A stretch of 64,000 nt of DNA from positions 8,556,001 to 8,620,000 of the forward strand of contig NC_079486.1 in assembly GCF_026230105.1 (NCBI RefSeq), read 5' to 3'. This DNA comes from Diorhabda sublineata. Taxonomy: Eukaryota; Arthropoda; Insecta; Coleoptera; Chrysomelidae. The notes under the pieces are model-generated. The model was not told the DNA's origin. It saw nothing but the letters and a program-made list of their open reading frames with translations, and made no database searches. Below are positions 21,860-32,082 of this stretch, in pieces (the stretch's first letter is position 1; every line of letters starts with the position of its first letter). The translations under genes and the position numbers were made by a program.

Positions 21860-22812
21860 ATAAAATCATTTTTTTTTTATTAATTTTATGCAAATCATTT
21901 TTTATGCCTAATTTCAACAGTTTCAGCCTTATCCTTAAATAAAAAAATAAAATTCACATATAACAGGGGAAACAAATAGAGATTAGAGAAATTAGAGTAG
22001 TCTGGGATACAGTTCTCACTCACCTCATCAACATTACAGAAGGAGCTGTTATTATACCGATACTCAATCGGTTCATCCTATACATGCCTCTATGGTTGGT
22101 AATAGTTTGAATGACACTGCCCCGCTGGTATACTTTCGAAAGCAAATATGCTTAATATGGATCCAGCTTGAAAAAGTATGTGGGACACTCCAATCGGGTT
22201 TCGGAATAACCACCACAAGGGAGCCCAAGTCGATAGTGACAACAATTTCAAACTGCTCATACAATAAAGGAGTGAACAGTATAAAATAGAACAACAATGA
22301 AATTGTATTAAAACATACATATAAAATAAACGAAGTAAAGCTAAATCCTAAAATATACACAGATCTTCTTTGAAATAAACAAATTTAGTTCTGTTTAGAG
22401 GTTGAGTAAATACAAAAAGATTATTATTATCTTTGGAATTTACATAATCTAAATATAACTCATTAAATACAGGGTGATTTTATATTCGACCGACAATGCT
22501 TTACCACAGAGAGATCTAAATAAATGATTCATTTTGATATAGGAATCTGAATCCTTACGTGGCCTAGTTGTTTAGACTGGAACATTTTTGTTTTAAATTG
22601 TCTGAATATTTTTAGTTGAAAAACTAATAACCTTTTATGGAACTAAAACGATCTTTCTTTTTTCTTAATTTCAAAAATTTCCCATTTTCTGAACAATTCT
22701 CTTGTTCATTGGCAAACAGAAACATCATCTAAATAGTTTTAGTTTGAAAATAACAAAGTATAAGACATCAATCAATACAAAATATAAGTCAAAGTTTTAA
22801 AATTTCTATACA
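21860..22812. other. Intergenic region before copia insertion
   Basis: A 95-codon minus frame (22,073-22,360; GSLVVVIPKPDWSVPHTFSS) faintly recalls insect ionotropic-receptor sequence, but this is too weak to call. The part from 22,215 on is the left half of a ~980-bp unit that is tandemly duplicated in copy 2 (60,894-61,490). 22,640-22,800 has an inverted copy at 44,612-44,760. Confidence 0.4.
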
Positions 22813-22817
22813 AAATC

Positions 22818-23007
22818 TGTTGTAAAAAATTACTGAGCGTAACCCAGCAATTAAGTTGGCAAGGATGATTATGATGTCAAAAAAAAAAATGGTTACTTTT
22901 CAGATTCAAGTCATTTTGTGTAGTTTTACTTCTAATATAATAAAAGTATAGAAGAACCTGTATAAATTTCTTTTATTTATACTATAGAAGAAACGAATAT
23001 TACAACA
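22818..23007 (+). repeat. 5' LTR, copia copy 1
   Basis: 190 bp, TG...CA ends. An A-run (11 A) is the main difference from other copies. Short LTRs under 200 bp are at the lower end for copia elements. Confidence 0.92.
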
Positions 23008-23025
23008 GATTATGGGCCCAGGCCA
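23008..23025 (+). other. Primer binding site, copia type
   Basis: GATTATGGGCCCAGGCC directly after the LTR matches the Drosophila copia arrangement. There the primer is an internal fragment of initiator tRNA-Met (anticodon-loop half) rather than the tRNA 3' end. Confidence 0.7.
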
Positions 23026-23123
23026 GATTTAATAAGCTTCAGTTAATTTCAAAGTAAAGTATAAAAGCTAACCTAAAAAATAAGGCGTGCCGGCTTGGCT
23101 TGTAAAGCAAATTAAAAGCAGAA

Positions 23124-24134
23124 ATGGAATCTGAAAGTGTAAAGTTTACTTTCGCCAGATTAGACAACAACAATTATCAAAATTGGAAATTTAGAATTAA
23201 AATGTTGCTTACACGAGAAGGAAATTGGTCTGTTGTAGAAGAGGCAATACCAAATGAACCATCTGTTGAATGGAAACGTAAAGATGAAAAAGCACAATCT
23301 ACAATTTCATTAAGTATCGAAGACAATCAAATAGCACACATTTATAAATGCAAGAATGCGAAAGAAATGTGGAATGAACTGCAAAAGGTACATGAAAGAA
23401 ATAATTTAAGTAACAAGTTGTATTTATTGAGGAAGCTGTATCAGTCTAGACTTGAAAATAAACCAATGCATGAATACATTAAAGAAATACTAGAATTAGT
23501 TGAAAGACTACGAGGAGTTGGTGAGACTATTAAGTATTTCCATGTAGCTGCATTATTGTTAGGTGGATTGCCAGAAAGTTATTCCACATTAGTAACAGCA
23601 TTAGATGCTGGGCCAGATGATGAATTGACTCTTGAATATGTAAAGGGAAAACTAATGGATGAGTATAAAAGAAAAGAAGATACCAGTTCAACAGAGACGG
23701 CATTAAACACAAATAAAAAGTTTTCGAAGAAGATGAAAGAAAAAATAGAATGTTATTATTGTCATAGAAAAGGTCACTACAAAAAAGATTGTTTTTTCAT
23801 GAAGAAAGACAGAAATAAGGGAAAGCAACATGCCAAAGTAACTGTTGAAGGTGATGAGTTGTCTGACTCAGTTTTTTGTTTCAATGTTTCCGGTAACAGT
23901 AAAAATAATCTAGAATGGTATATTGATTCAGGGGCTACAAGTCACAGGTCAAATAATCCAGAATTATTTATTAAATTGGACTATTCAAAGTTAAATAAAA
24001 TTATAGTTGCAAATGAACAGGAAATGCAAGTCAAAGGTAAAGGTGATATTTTAGTAAAAACAGAAATTTCAGGTAAATGCATAAGTTTAATCTGTTTTCG
24101 GTGTCTAAAATTACAAAAACTGGTTATAACATAA
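23124..24134 (+). pseudogene. copia gag-protease, frame cut by 40-bp deletion
   Basis: Starts MESESVKFTFARLDNNNYQN. It has the copia gag helical region (WNELQKVHERNN, LLGGLPESYSTLV), the zinc knuckle CYYCHRKGHYKKDC and the protease active site WYIDSGATSH. Real homology ends at 24,089, where a 40-bp deletion relative to the 56.8-kb copy throws the frame; the last ~16 codons are out of frame. Confidence 0.9.
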
Positions 24135-25231
24135 AGTTTGATGATTGTAATTATATAGAAATTAATAATTCTATTATAGCCACAGGAAAATACTGTAATG
24201 GTTTATATAAATTAAACACGTTTTCAGAAAAAGTAAATATTGTAAAAATGTGTGAGGAAATGAATAATTATATACATACATGGCATAGACGTTTAGGTCA
24301 CAGAAGCCCGGATGATATAAAAATGATAGTAAGTAAAGATTTAGCTATTGGCATAAAAATAAATGATTGTGGTCAGAAAAAACAATGTGTCACTTGTATT
24401 GAAGGTAAATTAATGAGGAAATCTTTTCCTAAAAAATCAGAAAGTAAGACGTTTAAAGTTCTTGATATAATCCATAGTGATATATGTGGACCTATGAGAA
24501 CCCCTACTGTTGGTAAAAATAAATATTTTTTGACTTTAACTGATGATTTTTCAAGATATACCACACTTTATTTGTTAGAATCTAAAGATGAAGTATATAT
24601 TAAACTAAAGGAATTCATTCTAGAAGTCAAAAATATTTTTGGGGTCTATCCAAAAACATTTAGAAGTGATAATGGAGGGGAATATACAGGGGTAGCTGTG
24701 CAGAAGCTACTCAAAAGTTTTGGTATAAGCTTTCAGTCGACTGCACCATATTGTCCAGAGCAAAATGGTGTGTCGGAGAGGAAAAATAGAACATTGATGG
24801 AATCGGCAAGGTGTATGTTATTAGATACTAATTTACCCCATAAATATTGGGGGGAAGCAGTAACAAATGCTAACTACATTTCTAATAGACTACATACTAA
24901 AAGTAAAGAAAAGACACCTTATGAGTTATGGATTGGAAAGAAACCTGATTTATCATATTTCATTACATTTGGTTCTCAGGCTTTTGTTTACATTCCAAAA
25001 GAAAAAAGATCTAAACTAGAGAAAAGAGCAAAAACAGGTATTATGGTGGGATACAGTGAAAATAGAAAAGCTTATAGAATTCTAGATACAGATACAGATA
25101 AAATTATTGTAAGTCGTAATGTAAAATTTAATGAATTTCTGAATCAACCTTTTAAAAATATAAATAATTGTAAGGCTGAAACTAGCAACTCAGATCCTGA
25201 TTCAGCAATTACTGTTGACCTACAAACATAA
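24090..25231 (+). pseudogene. copia integrase region
   Basis: The frame resumes after the deletion. It contains the GAG-pre-integrase zinc site (TWHRRLGHRSPDDIK ... CVTC), then the DDE core with HSDICGP, RSDNGGEYTG and NGVSERKNRT. An in-frame TAA at 25,229-25,231 ends it before the RT; the inverted copy at 35.5 kb has a Lys codon there. Confidence 0.9.
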
Positions 25232-25243
25232 ACTAAACCTGGA

Positions 25244-26329
25244 GTGGATGATAGTGACATAAATGAAGAAGGTGGAGGATCAAATAATAATATCAATGAA
25301 GAAGAAAATGAAATTCCAGAAGAAACTGGAGGTGAAAACTTTGAGGAAATTAATGATCAAGAAATTGTAACCAGATCAGGAAGGGTGTCAAAGAAAAGAA
25401 ATTATGAAGGTTACATTTCATACAATGTGATGAATAAGGAAACTTATAATGAAATGCAAGATCCAAAGACCGTAGATGAAGCGATGTCGTCAAGAAGTGA
25501 CAGAAGAAATTGGGAAAAAGCAATGGAACGAGAGTACGAATCATTAATGAAAAATGAGGCATGGATTTTAGTAGACCGTCCATCAAACAAAAATGTTGTG
25601 CAAAATAAGTGGGTGTTTTGTTTAAAAAGGAATTCAAATAATGAAATACGATATAAAGCACGGCTAGTTGCAAAGGGTTTCACACAAACCTTTGGTATAG
25701 ATTATTTTGAAACTTTTTCACCTGTAGTTAGATACTCTACAATAAGAATATTGTTTGCTTTATCTGTAGAATTAAGTTTAGATATTGACCACTTAGAAGT
25801 AGAAACTGCATTTTTAAACGGAAACTTGGAAGAAGAAATTTACATGGTGCAACCTGAGGGGTTTATTCTAAAAAATAATGAAAATAAAGTATGTTTATTA
25901 AAAAAGGCTATATATGGATTAAAGCAATCCTCCAGAATTTGGAATGTTAAAGTAAAAAATGTCTTAAAAGACTTAGGTTTTCAGCAATCAAGTTTTGAAC
26001 CATGTATATTTTTCCAAAACAAGGACAAATTTATAATTCTAGTGGCCCTTTATGTTGATGATTTTTTAATTTGTTCAAATTCCTCAGTTTTTAAAACCAA
26101 CTTCAAACAGGAATTGTCAAAACAATTTAAAATTAAAGACTTGGGGCTAATCAAATATTTTTTAGGTTTAAATATTGATTTTGACAAACAAAACAATATG
26201 ATTAAAGTTAATCAGAGGAACTATATTTTAGAATTATTAGAGCGTTTCAAGTTAGGTGATGCTAAAACTGTTTTGACTCCTATTGAAGTCGGTTTAAAAT
26301 TGAAGCCATATTTGTTAGTGGTTTTTTAA
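25244..26329 (+). pseudogene. copia reverse transcriptase
   Basis: WVFCLKRNSNNEIRYKARLV, KGFTQTFGIDYFETFSPVVR, AIYGLKQSSRIWN and LYVDDFLICSNSS are the copia RT blocks; YVDD is intact. Motif A reads LEVETAFLNG where LDVETAFLNG is expected (and found in the inverted copy), so one catalytic Asp is replaced by Glu. A 3-bp insertion gives SSR instead of SR near 25,487. The frame runs into unrelated residues at the RNase H deletion point (LKPYLLVVF, stop). Confidence 0.9.
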
Positions 26330-26585
26330 ATGAGTTTTGTGAGACTAAGCCCGTAATTCTTTTCAATGGTAGCCAAAGTGCACAAAAATTGTTAAAAAAC
26401 CCTGTTTACCATAACAGAACTAAACATATAGACACTAAGTACCATTTTGTAAGGGAAGTAATTGAAAAAAAATTTGGTTGAAATTAAATACATGCCTACT
26501 GAAAAAATGGTAACAGATCTTTTAACAAAAGGGCTGCATAATCCCAAGCATATTTTTTGTACTAAAAATATTGGTCAAAATTAAT
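26330..26585 (+). pseudogene. copia RNase H C-terminal remnant
   Basis: Degenerate frames give SQSAQKLLKNPVYHNRTKHI, YHFVREVIEK and KYMPTEKMVTDLLTKGLHNP, the last part of copia RNase H. The preceding ~100 or more residues are missing in all three copies. An extra A in a run near 26,465 shifts the frame here. Confidence 0.8.
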
Positions 26586-26603
26586 TGCTGGTTTAAGGGG
26601 TAG

Positions 26604-26800
26604 TGTTGTAAAAAATTACTGAACGTAACCCAGCAATTAAGTTGGCAAGGATGATTATTATGTCAAGAAAAGATAAAAAAAAATGGTTACTTTCAGATTC
26701 AAGTCATTTTGTGTAGTTTTACTTCTAATATAATAAAAGTATAGAAGAACCTGTATAAATTTCTTTTATTTATACTATAGAAGAAACTAATATTACAACA
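26604..26800 (+). repeat. 3' LTR, copia copy 1
   Basis: 197 bp, preceded by a purine tract (GGTTTAAGGGGTAG) acting as polypurine tract. Ends ATTACAACA followed by AAATC. Confidence 0.92.
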
Positions 26801-26922
26801 AAATCTGTCACACTGGGATTTTCTAGAAAACCAAAATAACTTCACAATTTTCAATAATTATTTTGATTTAGTTACATATTCACTCAGAAGTTCAATCAAG
26901 ACAGATAAAGTGTGTTAAGTAA

Positions 26923-27204
26923 ATGGATTACAAAAACATTTGTGTGAAGATCAATTATAGAAACGAGCACTATTATACAAAATCAGAAACAATTTTTCTA
27001 TATAGAGAAAATTCTAATTTCAAATTAACTTCTGTTAACAATGTGATTTTTAATTATAAGAAACAAAAGCAGTTCTATACGATTCCCATTATATTATTAT
27101 CGAAAAAATTTGAGAGCATTCATTTGCTATTTTTCAAAGAGCATAAACTAGAAAATAATTATAATAATAATTTCAAATTGTTCACAGTATCCAGTACAAG
27201 ATGA
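26923..27204 (+). other. Small unidentified ORF, 93 codons (copy 1)
   Basis: Starts MDYKNICVKINYRNEHYYTK and continues FLYRENSNFKLTSVNNVIFN. No family recognised. It recurs at 60,646 (with a 28-bp insertion that changes the C-terminus and stops at 72 codons) and 61,625 (93 codons, one residue different). Its 3' half overlaps, on the other strand, a stretch matching the R1 repeat, so it may be chance reading in repeat DNA. Confidence 0.25.
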
Positions 27205-27209
27205 GTAAT

Positions 27210-27860
27210 TATTGAACTTACCACTGAATTTTAGAGTTGTTCTAATTCAGTCAGAGTAATGATAATCTTTCCTTTAAGAAATAATCCTTTGATAATTTGC
27301 AGTTATTACAAATACCAAAATCAGTAGATATCTTATAAATCACTTCTTCCTGTAGTTTTTTGTATCTTTCGACCAAATGGATCAAATTACATATTTTCTT
27401 CAATACCTTTAGTGAGTTACTAATTCAATCAAATAACCATTTGATATCAAATTATACGTAGTAATATTTTGTTTGTTTGTTTGTTTGTTTTGTACAAATC
27501 ACATAGAAACTAGAGGAGTACATCGAAACCGGCGTCAGACAGTATAATAGTAAGTGTGGTGGTAGCAGTAGGTAGTAGTAAATGCAGCACACAAATTGTC
27601 CTCGCGTACTTTATGAAATAATCAACACTTTTCCATTCAATCAAACGTTTATTCCATAATTGTATCCATTCGAGTTAAAGATCATTATTGGAGGTATCTT
27701 CGGCTCCATTTTCCAATTCTCCATACTTATACAATTCTAAATTAGGTATGATTGTATCAATCAAGTTCAGAAAGAAATCATTTTCATTTACGTTTCAAAC
27801 GATAAGCATTCTCAGATCTTATTTGAACGTTTTAGCTAGTCTCCCTTATAATCTATAATA
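27210..27860 (-). pseudogene. 'R1' gene fragment
   Basis: Minus-strand text in order: LIDTIIPNLELYKYGELENG, LEWIQLWNKRLI, then a worn version of exon b (TTLTIILSDAGFDVL) near 27,540, then the KGKIIITLTELEQL block ending at a GTAAG donor near 27,221. The order matches 12.46-13.07 kb. Several stops; dead. A (GTTT)n microsatellite (about 27,464-27,490) sits inside. Copy at 61,912-62,562. Confidence 0.45.
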
Positions 27861-28021
27861 TCTCAACCAAGTCACATACAATCAAAACTTTTCAGAACAG
27901 TTCTCCATTACTCGTTTAGTTCGATTTGCACATATAATGTTTAATTTGTACAAAGTGATTAGATTGGTTAAATGGTAATTGCCTTAAAAATACTTATTTA
28001 AAAACAAGTGATAAGACAAAA

Positions 28022-29680
28022 TTCATTTATTAATAATTTATAATAATAAACATCTCAATGCAAAACTTATTTTTATTAGGCTAGTTTAGAATTTTTAAAA
28101 GAAGTCCCTAAGAAGGCAAAACCGAACCATAAGTACATTGCTGATTATTTGAAATATGGTTTTTGTGGTTACTGACACAGATGACAACCTGCTACCTCAG
28201 TGTGTTTTATGTTTCGAAGTATTTGCTGATGAGAGTATGAAACCTTCAAAACTGTAAAGACTTTTCACAAAAAAAAAACATATGTATTTCTTTCAGTACA
28301 AAGAAAAAGAATTCTTAAAGTCAAACTCAATAACGAAAACATCAATTTCTGGTGAGAAAAATAGACAAGCTACATTTGCATCCTACCGCCTATTCATGTT
28401 GATAGCTAAAAAAGGAACAGAACACTCTGTAGGTTAGAATCTGAAGTTTCATTCACTTAGAAGGAAGCAAAAAAAAATCGGTCAAATTCACTATTACAGT
28501 TTAAATAAAACAAACTTTTCACTTCAACTTGATGAAAGTACTGAAGTTGCTGGCCAGGCTAATCTATTAGCCTTTGTTTTTTGTTTTCACATTACTTTCA
28601 TCTTGTTTTTGACTTAAATTGACTAATAATTATAATAAATAAGCATATCCTCATTAAAAACCTATATGTTTGTCTCGAAGATTTGTTGGTACATGTGTAT
28701 AGTAAATTTGTATTCAAATAAAACTAGTATTTGATATTATTTCTTTCAAACATTCTATGCTAGATAAAACAAAAACATAAATGAATACAGTTACGTAGCA
28801 ATGTTGCCTAGCTTATATTTTTTCATAAACATTCTCGCCAAAATTATTTTCTTGATCTTTGTTTAGATCAATTGTGGGAAATATTGTCCATTAACCAAAT
28901 TTAGTGAGAACTAGAGCCACATTCTTATTGGTTTTTAATAATATTACGATGTATAAATAAATATATTTGAAACGTAACATGCATCCAGATAATAAACAAA
29001 TAATTTGTAAAATTTAACAACATTGAGGTTTACTGTAAGTTGGCTTCAGTTATATTCAAACATGCCAGCTGGGCTAATGTTTTTTATACGTCCAAGGTCA
29101 AAGTAAACCAAAGTTTCAAACAAAGGAACTTCGGAATTCATTATAATGTTAGAAACGGAATTGGTATCTAGTTGGAAAACTTACTTATGTTTAAGTTTTA
29201 TACGTGAAGATTAAGTGAATGTAGTTTATGTAATGAAGTAAATTTTGACTGAAAATGTATAAATTTTTAAAATTTTGATTCTTATAGTAGGTATGTACAA
29301 TTATTTTTCACATTTTCTACACCTTTAACTAAGTAATTTGATAAAAATACTCACGTATACAACACAATGTTTCATGTTGATGAATATGCTTTTAAGGTGT
29401 TGGCAAGTGTTTGAATATCTTTTTTAATAACAAGTATAAGCACTACACCAATACTGGAAGTAGTTTACAAATAATTTATTTTTAGGTAAAGCAGCGTGAT
29501 TTCTCATTTACCAAAATGGCCTCTAATAAAAAAGAATTGTATGTACTCTAACATATTTACTAATTTCGCTATGGTAGCTTGATCTGAACTGGGCCTGGAA
29601 ATTTGTAGTGTAACGTCTGTGAATGTCAAGTTACAAAAAAAGAATTAGATTATTGAAGTAGCAACAAGAGAACAGCATCT
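28022..29680. repeat. Block X-Y, reused several times
   Basis: X (28,022-28,918, including the hAT remnant) and Y (28,919-29,680, no gene) recur as Y' (37,408-38,172), X' (38,171-39,064), Y'' (39,065-39,825), and at the window end (62,724-64,000). At 37.4-39.8 kb the order is Y'-X'-Y''. Confidence 0.85.
28085..28590 (+). pseudogene. hAT (ZBED/SCAND3-type) remnant with BED finger
   Basis: Frames give YIADYLKYGF, TDTDDNLLPQCVLCFEVFAD and ESMKPSKL, the BED-type zinc finger start of SCAND3/ZBED hAT transposases. NRQATFASYRLFMLIAKKGT and FSLQLDESTEVAGQANLLAF are the next conserved blocks. The catalytic core after LLAF is deleted. Copies at 38,235-38,725 and 62,787-63,290. Confidence 0.75.
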
Positions 29681-32082
29681 ACCCGGCTTTGAAGATTTTT
29701 GCAGTGATTCTATCATTTAGGAAATATTTTTGGAAATTTGATAAAACAGTCCCCAACAACACATTTTTTTTAAATATTTACCTGTATATAATGATTGATA
29801 TAATAGGAGCGTTTGGATGGATTCACATGGGGATCTTTAGTAGTTTTGGAGTACCTACCTTATGGAATTGCAAGATAAAGATCATTCAAATGAACTGTGG
29901 TATTTCTGCACAATAAATAAATGATAGAAAAGATCCTCGTATTGTTCTGACACATCTTACTTGTTTTATTCATATTTCTGAGGTAAGAAAATAAAATATT
30001 GAGTAATTTTTGATTGGTTTGATTTAAAGAGACTCCACCCCAATTGTGAAGAATAAGTAACTTGTAGTTTACAATGAATTGTTGAAAAATGTTGCCAGTG
30101 AGTTGATATTTGTCTAAATATTAATATTTTTCTAATAAATTTACTCTTAATCAAAATAATTAGTAGTTGCTCATCAATATTTGATATTAAATCATATATT
30201 TTGTTAAGTATTTTAGGTGACTTCCTTTGAAAATCTCAAACTAGTCTGAAAAAAAATAACCTTAGCAATGTCATGTTTCCATCAAATTATTGTCTTTACC
30301 AGTTTTTGAATAAGAACTTTCAAGTCACTTCCCATTTCATCACTTTGTACAAATTCAACACTATATCTGCCAATGAAACTGAATGAGTAATGAAGAATTT
30401 TCCTGAAAAGTCCTGTATGCATATGACTTGGTTAGTGTAAATTTAGCTTAGGGAATACATTGTAATGCAACTTAATGGTTTACTGCACTCCATGTCTAAG
30501 GTATTTTAGAGTTGTTGAATATTGAAGAAACATGTTTGTTTGAATTGGGTGAGGTAATGCCATTTCTACTGATACATACCCACACACTTTTGTTTTGTTT
30601 TTTTAGCTTCTCAACAACCAGTTGAAAGTATATTGTTATCAAGTCATTCTAATGGAAGCAAAAACGTTGAGAGAACGAAAAGGGAACAGTATTCTTTTCA
30701 AAACAAGTCCTAAACATCAAAATGTAGGCTTACAGCTGTCCTGTGGAAGGTATCTATTTTATATTAATTATATGTATAAAGAATTTTGAGGGGACCACAT
30801 TTCTAAATGTTTTCGCACATTTGTTCTTAGCTTTTCAACTCTCTGTCATCCTTTACTGTTACGAGATATATAGAATAATTGTAGATAAGTATAATTTTGA
30901 ATATGCCTCTTTTTGTTACTCCTTTTAATTTTGTTGGTACATGTCTTCTTTTTCACCCGATGTATTTTTTATAAATTATCTTCTAAAGCAGAAGATCAAA
31001 ATTCATTATTTTCATTATTAAAATGGAGTTTATCACTCCACTCTATCATAATCCTTTTTTTTTTTTCATGTTTAAAACTCATCGGATTGATTCCTTATCA
31101 TATATAGCTGTCATAACAAATCCTGATCTCATTTTTTACATTGCTGACTTGCTGTACTATTATGACAAAAACTTTTTGTAAATTACTGACATCCAACCCA
31201 ATTTTACTTAGAAAATTGTTGAATTGTTAAACAAGATATTTTCTAAAGCGACTCATTTCTTCAATAATTCACTTTATTTTCTTCATTTTCCTGATTTTCA
31301 TGTCTCTTCTTATTTTAACTCATGCAAGAAGTTATAACTTCATAACTTTCACAGTATGTATTATATCTTAAATATTCATATTATTACAAAAATTCATGCG
31401 TTTAAAAAAAAGTAAAGGTGGTAGGAAGCTTTTGTTTTTTATAAACATCGCTAGAGTGTAGATTTTCTAAAGATATATAATTTTTTTCGATATCTTTTTG
31501 CTAACCAGAGTTGTAATTGGACCATTTCGACGAAATTCCAAGTTGCATGATTTGCGAAATTTATCAGTGTAAAGGTGGAAACAATGTAACGGCTTTTTGT
31601 GATGGTTATTGAGCAGCTGTTCCTCTTTATTTATCGAGAACAGATATTAATACATATTTCCATAATGCAGGTACTACAGATGAATTTCTTCTAAATTTTA
31701 ATGATTTATTTAATATACTTAAATCTCGTAATAGATTGGCAAAATAAATATTTTAAAAATCACTTAGCTCACGAACAAATTATTATTATTATATATTTGT
31801 AGTAATGTGAAGAGCCATGATGAGGAAAATGATGCTGAAAAGAAGTAAGAATGCTTATCGTTTGAAACGTATATGAGCATGATTTCTTTCTGGACTTGAA
31901 TGGTACAATCATACATAATTTCGAATTGTATAAGTATGAAGAAGAATTGGAAAATGGAGTCGTAGATACCTTCAATAATGATCTCAAATCTGAATGGATA
32001 TAATTATAGAATAAACGGTTGATTGGATTGCATAGTGACAAATTGTGAAGTGTCAAATAAGCATTAAGAAAACGAATGACAA
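29681..32082. repeat. Block Z, first copy
   Basis: Repeats at 39,826-42,036 with sparse differences and an indel of about 190 bp (roughly 30,760-30,950 present only here). At 30,607-30,710 an exon-like stretch follows a T-rich AG acceptor (SQQPVESILLSSHSNGSKNV). At 31,800-32,080 there is an R1 fragment (NVKSHDEENDAEKK at a GTAAGA donor, then EELENGVVDTFNNDLKSEWI). The rest holds no recognisable gene. Confidence 0.75.

Larger units (their letters stand above)
22818..26800 (+). mobile_element. Ty1/copia retrotransposon, copy 1
   Basis: Bounded by LTRs starting TGTTGTAAAA and ending ATTACAACA, with the 5-bp target duplication AAATC on both sides (22,813-22,817 and 26,801-26,805). The order is gag, protease, integrase, RT, RNase H, as in copia. 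It is non-functional: 40 bp are deleted at 24,089, a TAA separates integrase from RT (25,229-25,231), motif A Asp of RT is Glu, and RNase H is largely deleted. The same insertion is present in copy 2 of the duplication. Confidence 0.93.

Noticed and set aside
22073..22360. Possible ionotropic receptor fragment
   Set aside because: Only one short stretch (VVVIPKPDWS) is reminiscent; neither a transmembrane pattern nor a second conserved block supports it.
23530..23712. Minus-strand frames inside copia gag and RT (23,530; 24,373; 25,350 and copies)
   Set aside because: Antisense shadows of the copia coding sequence.
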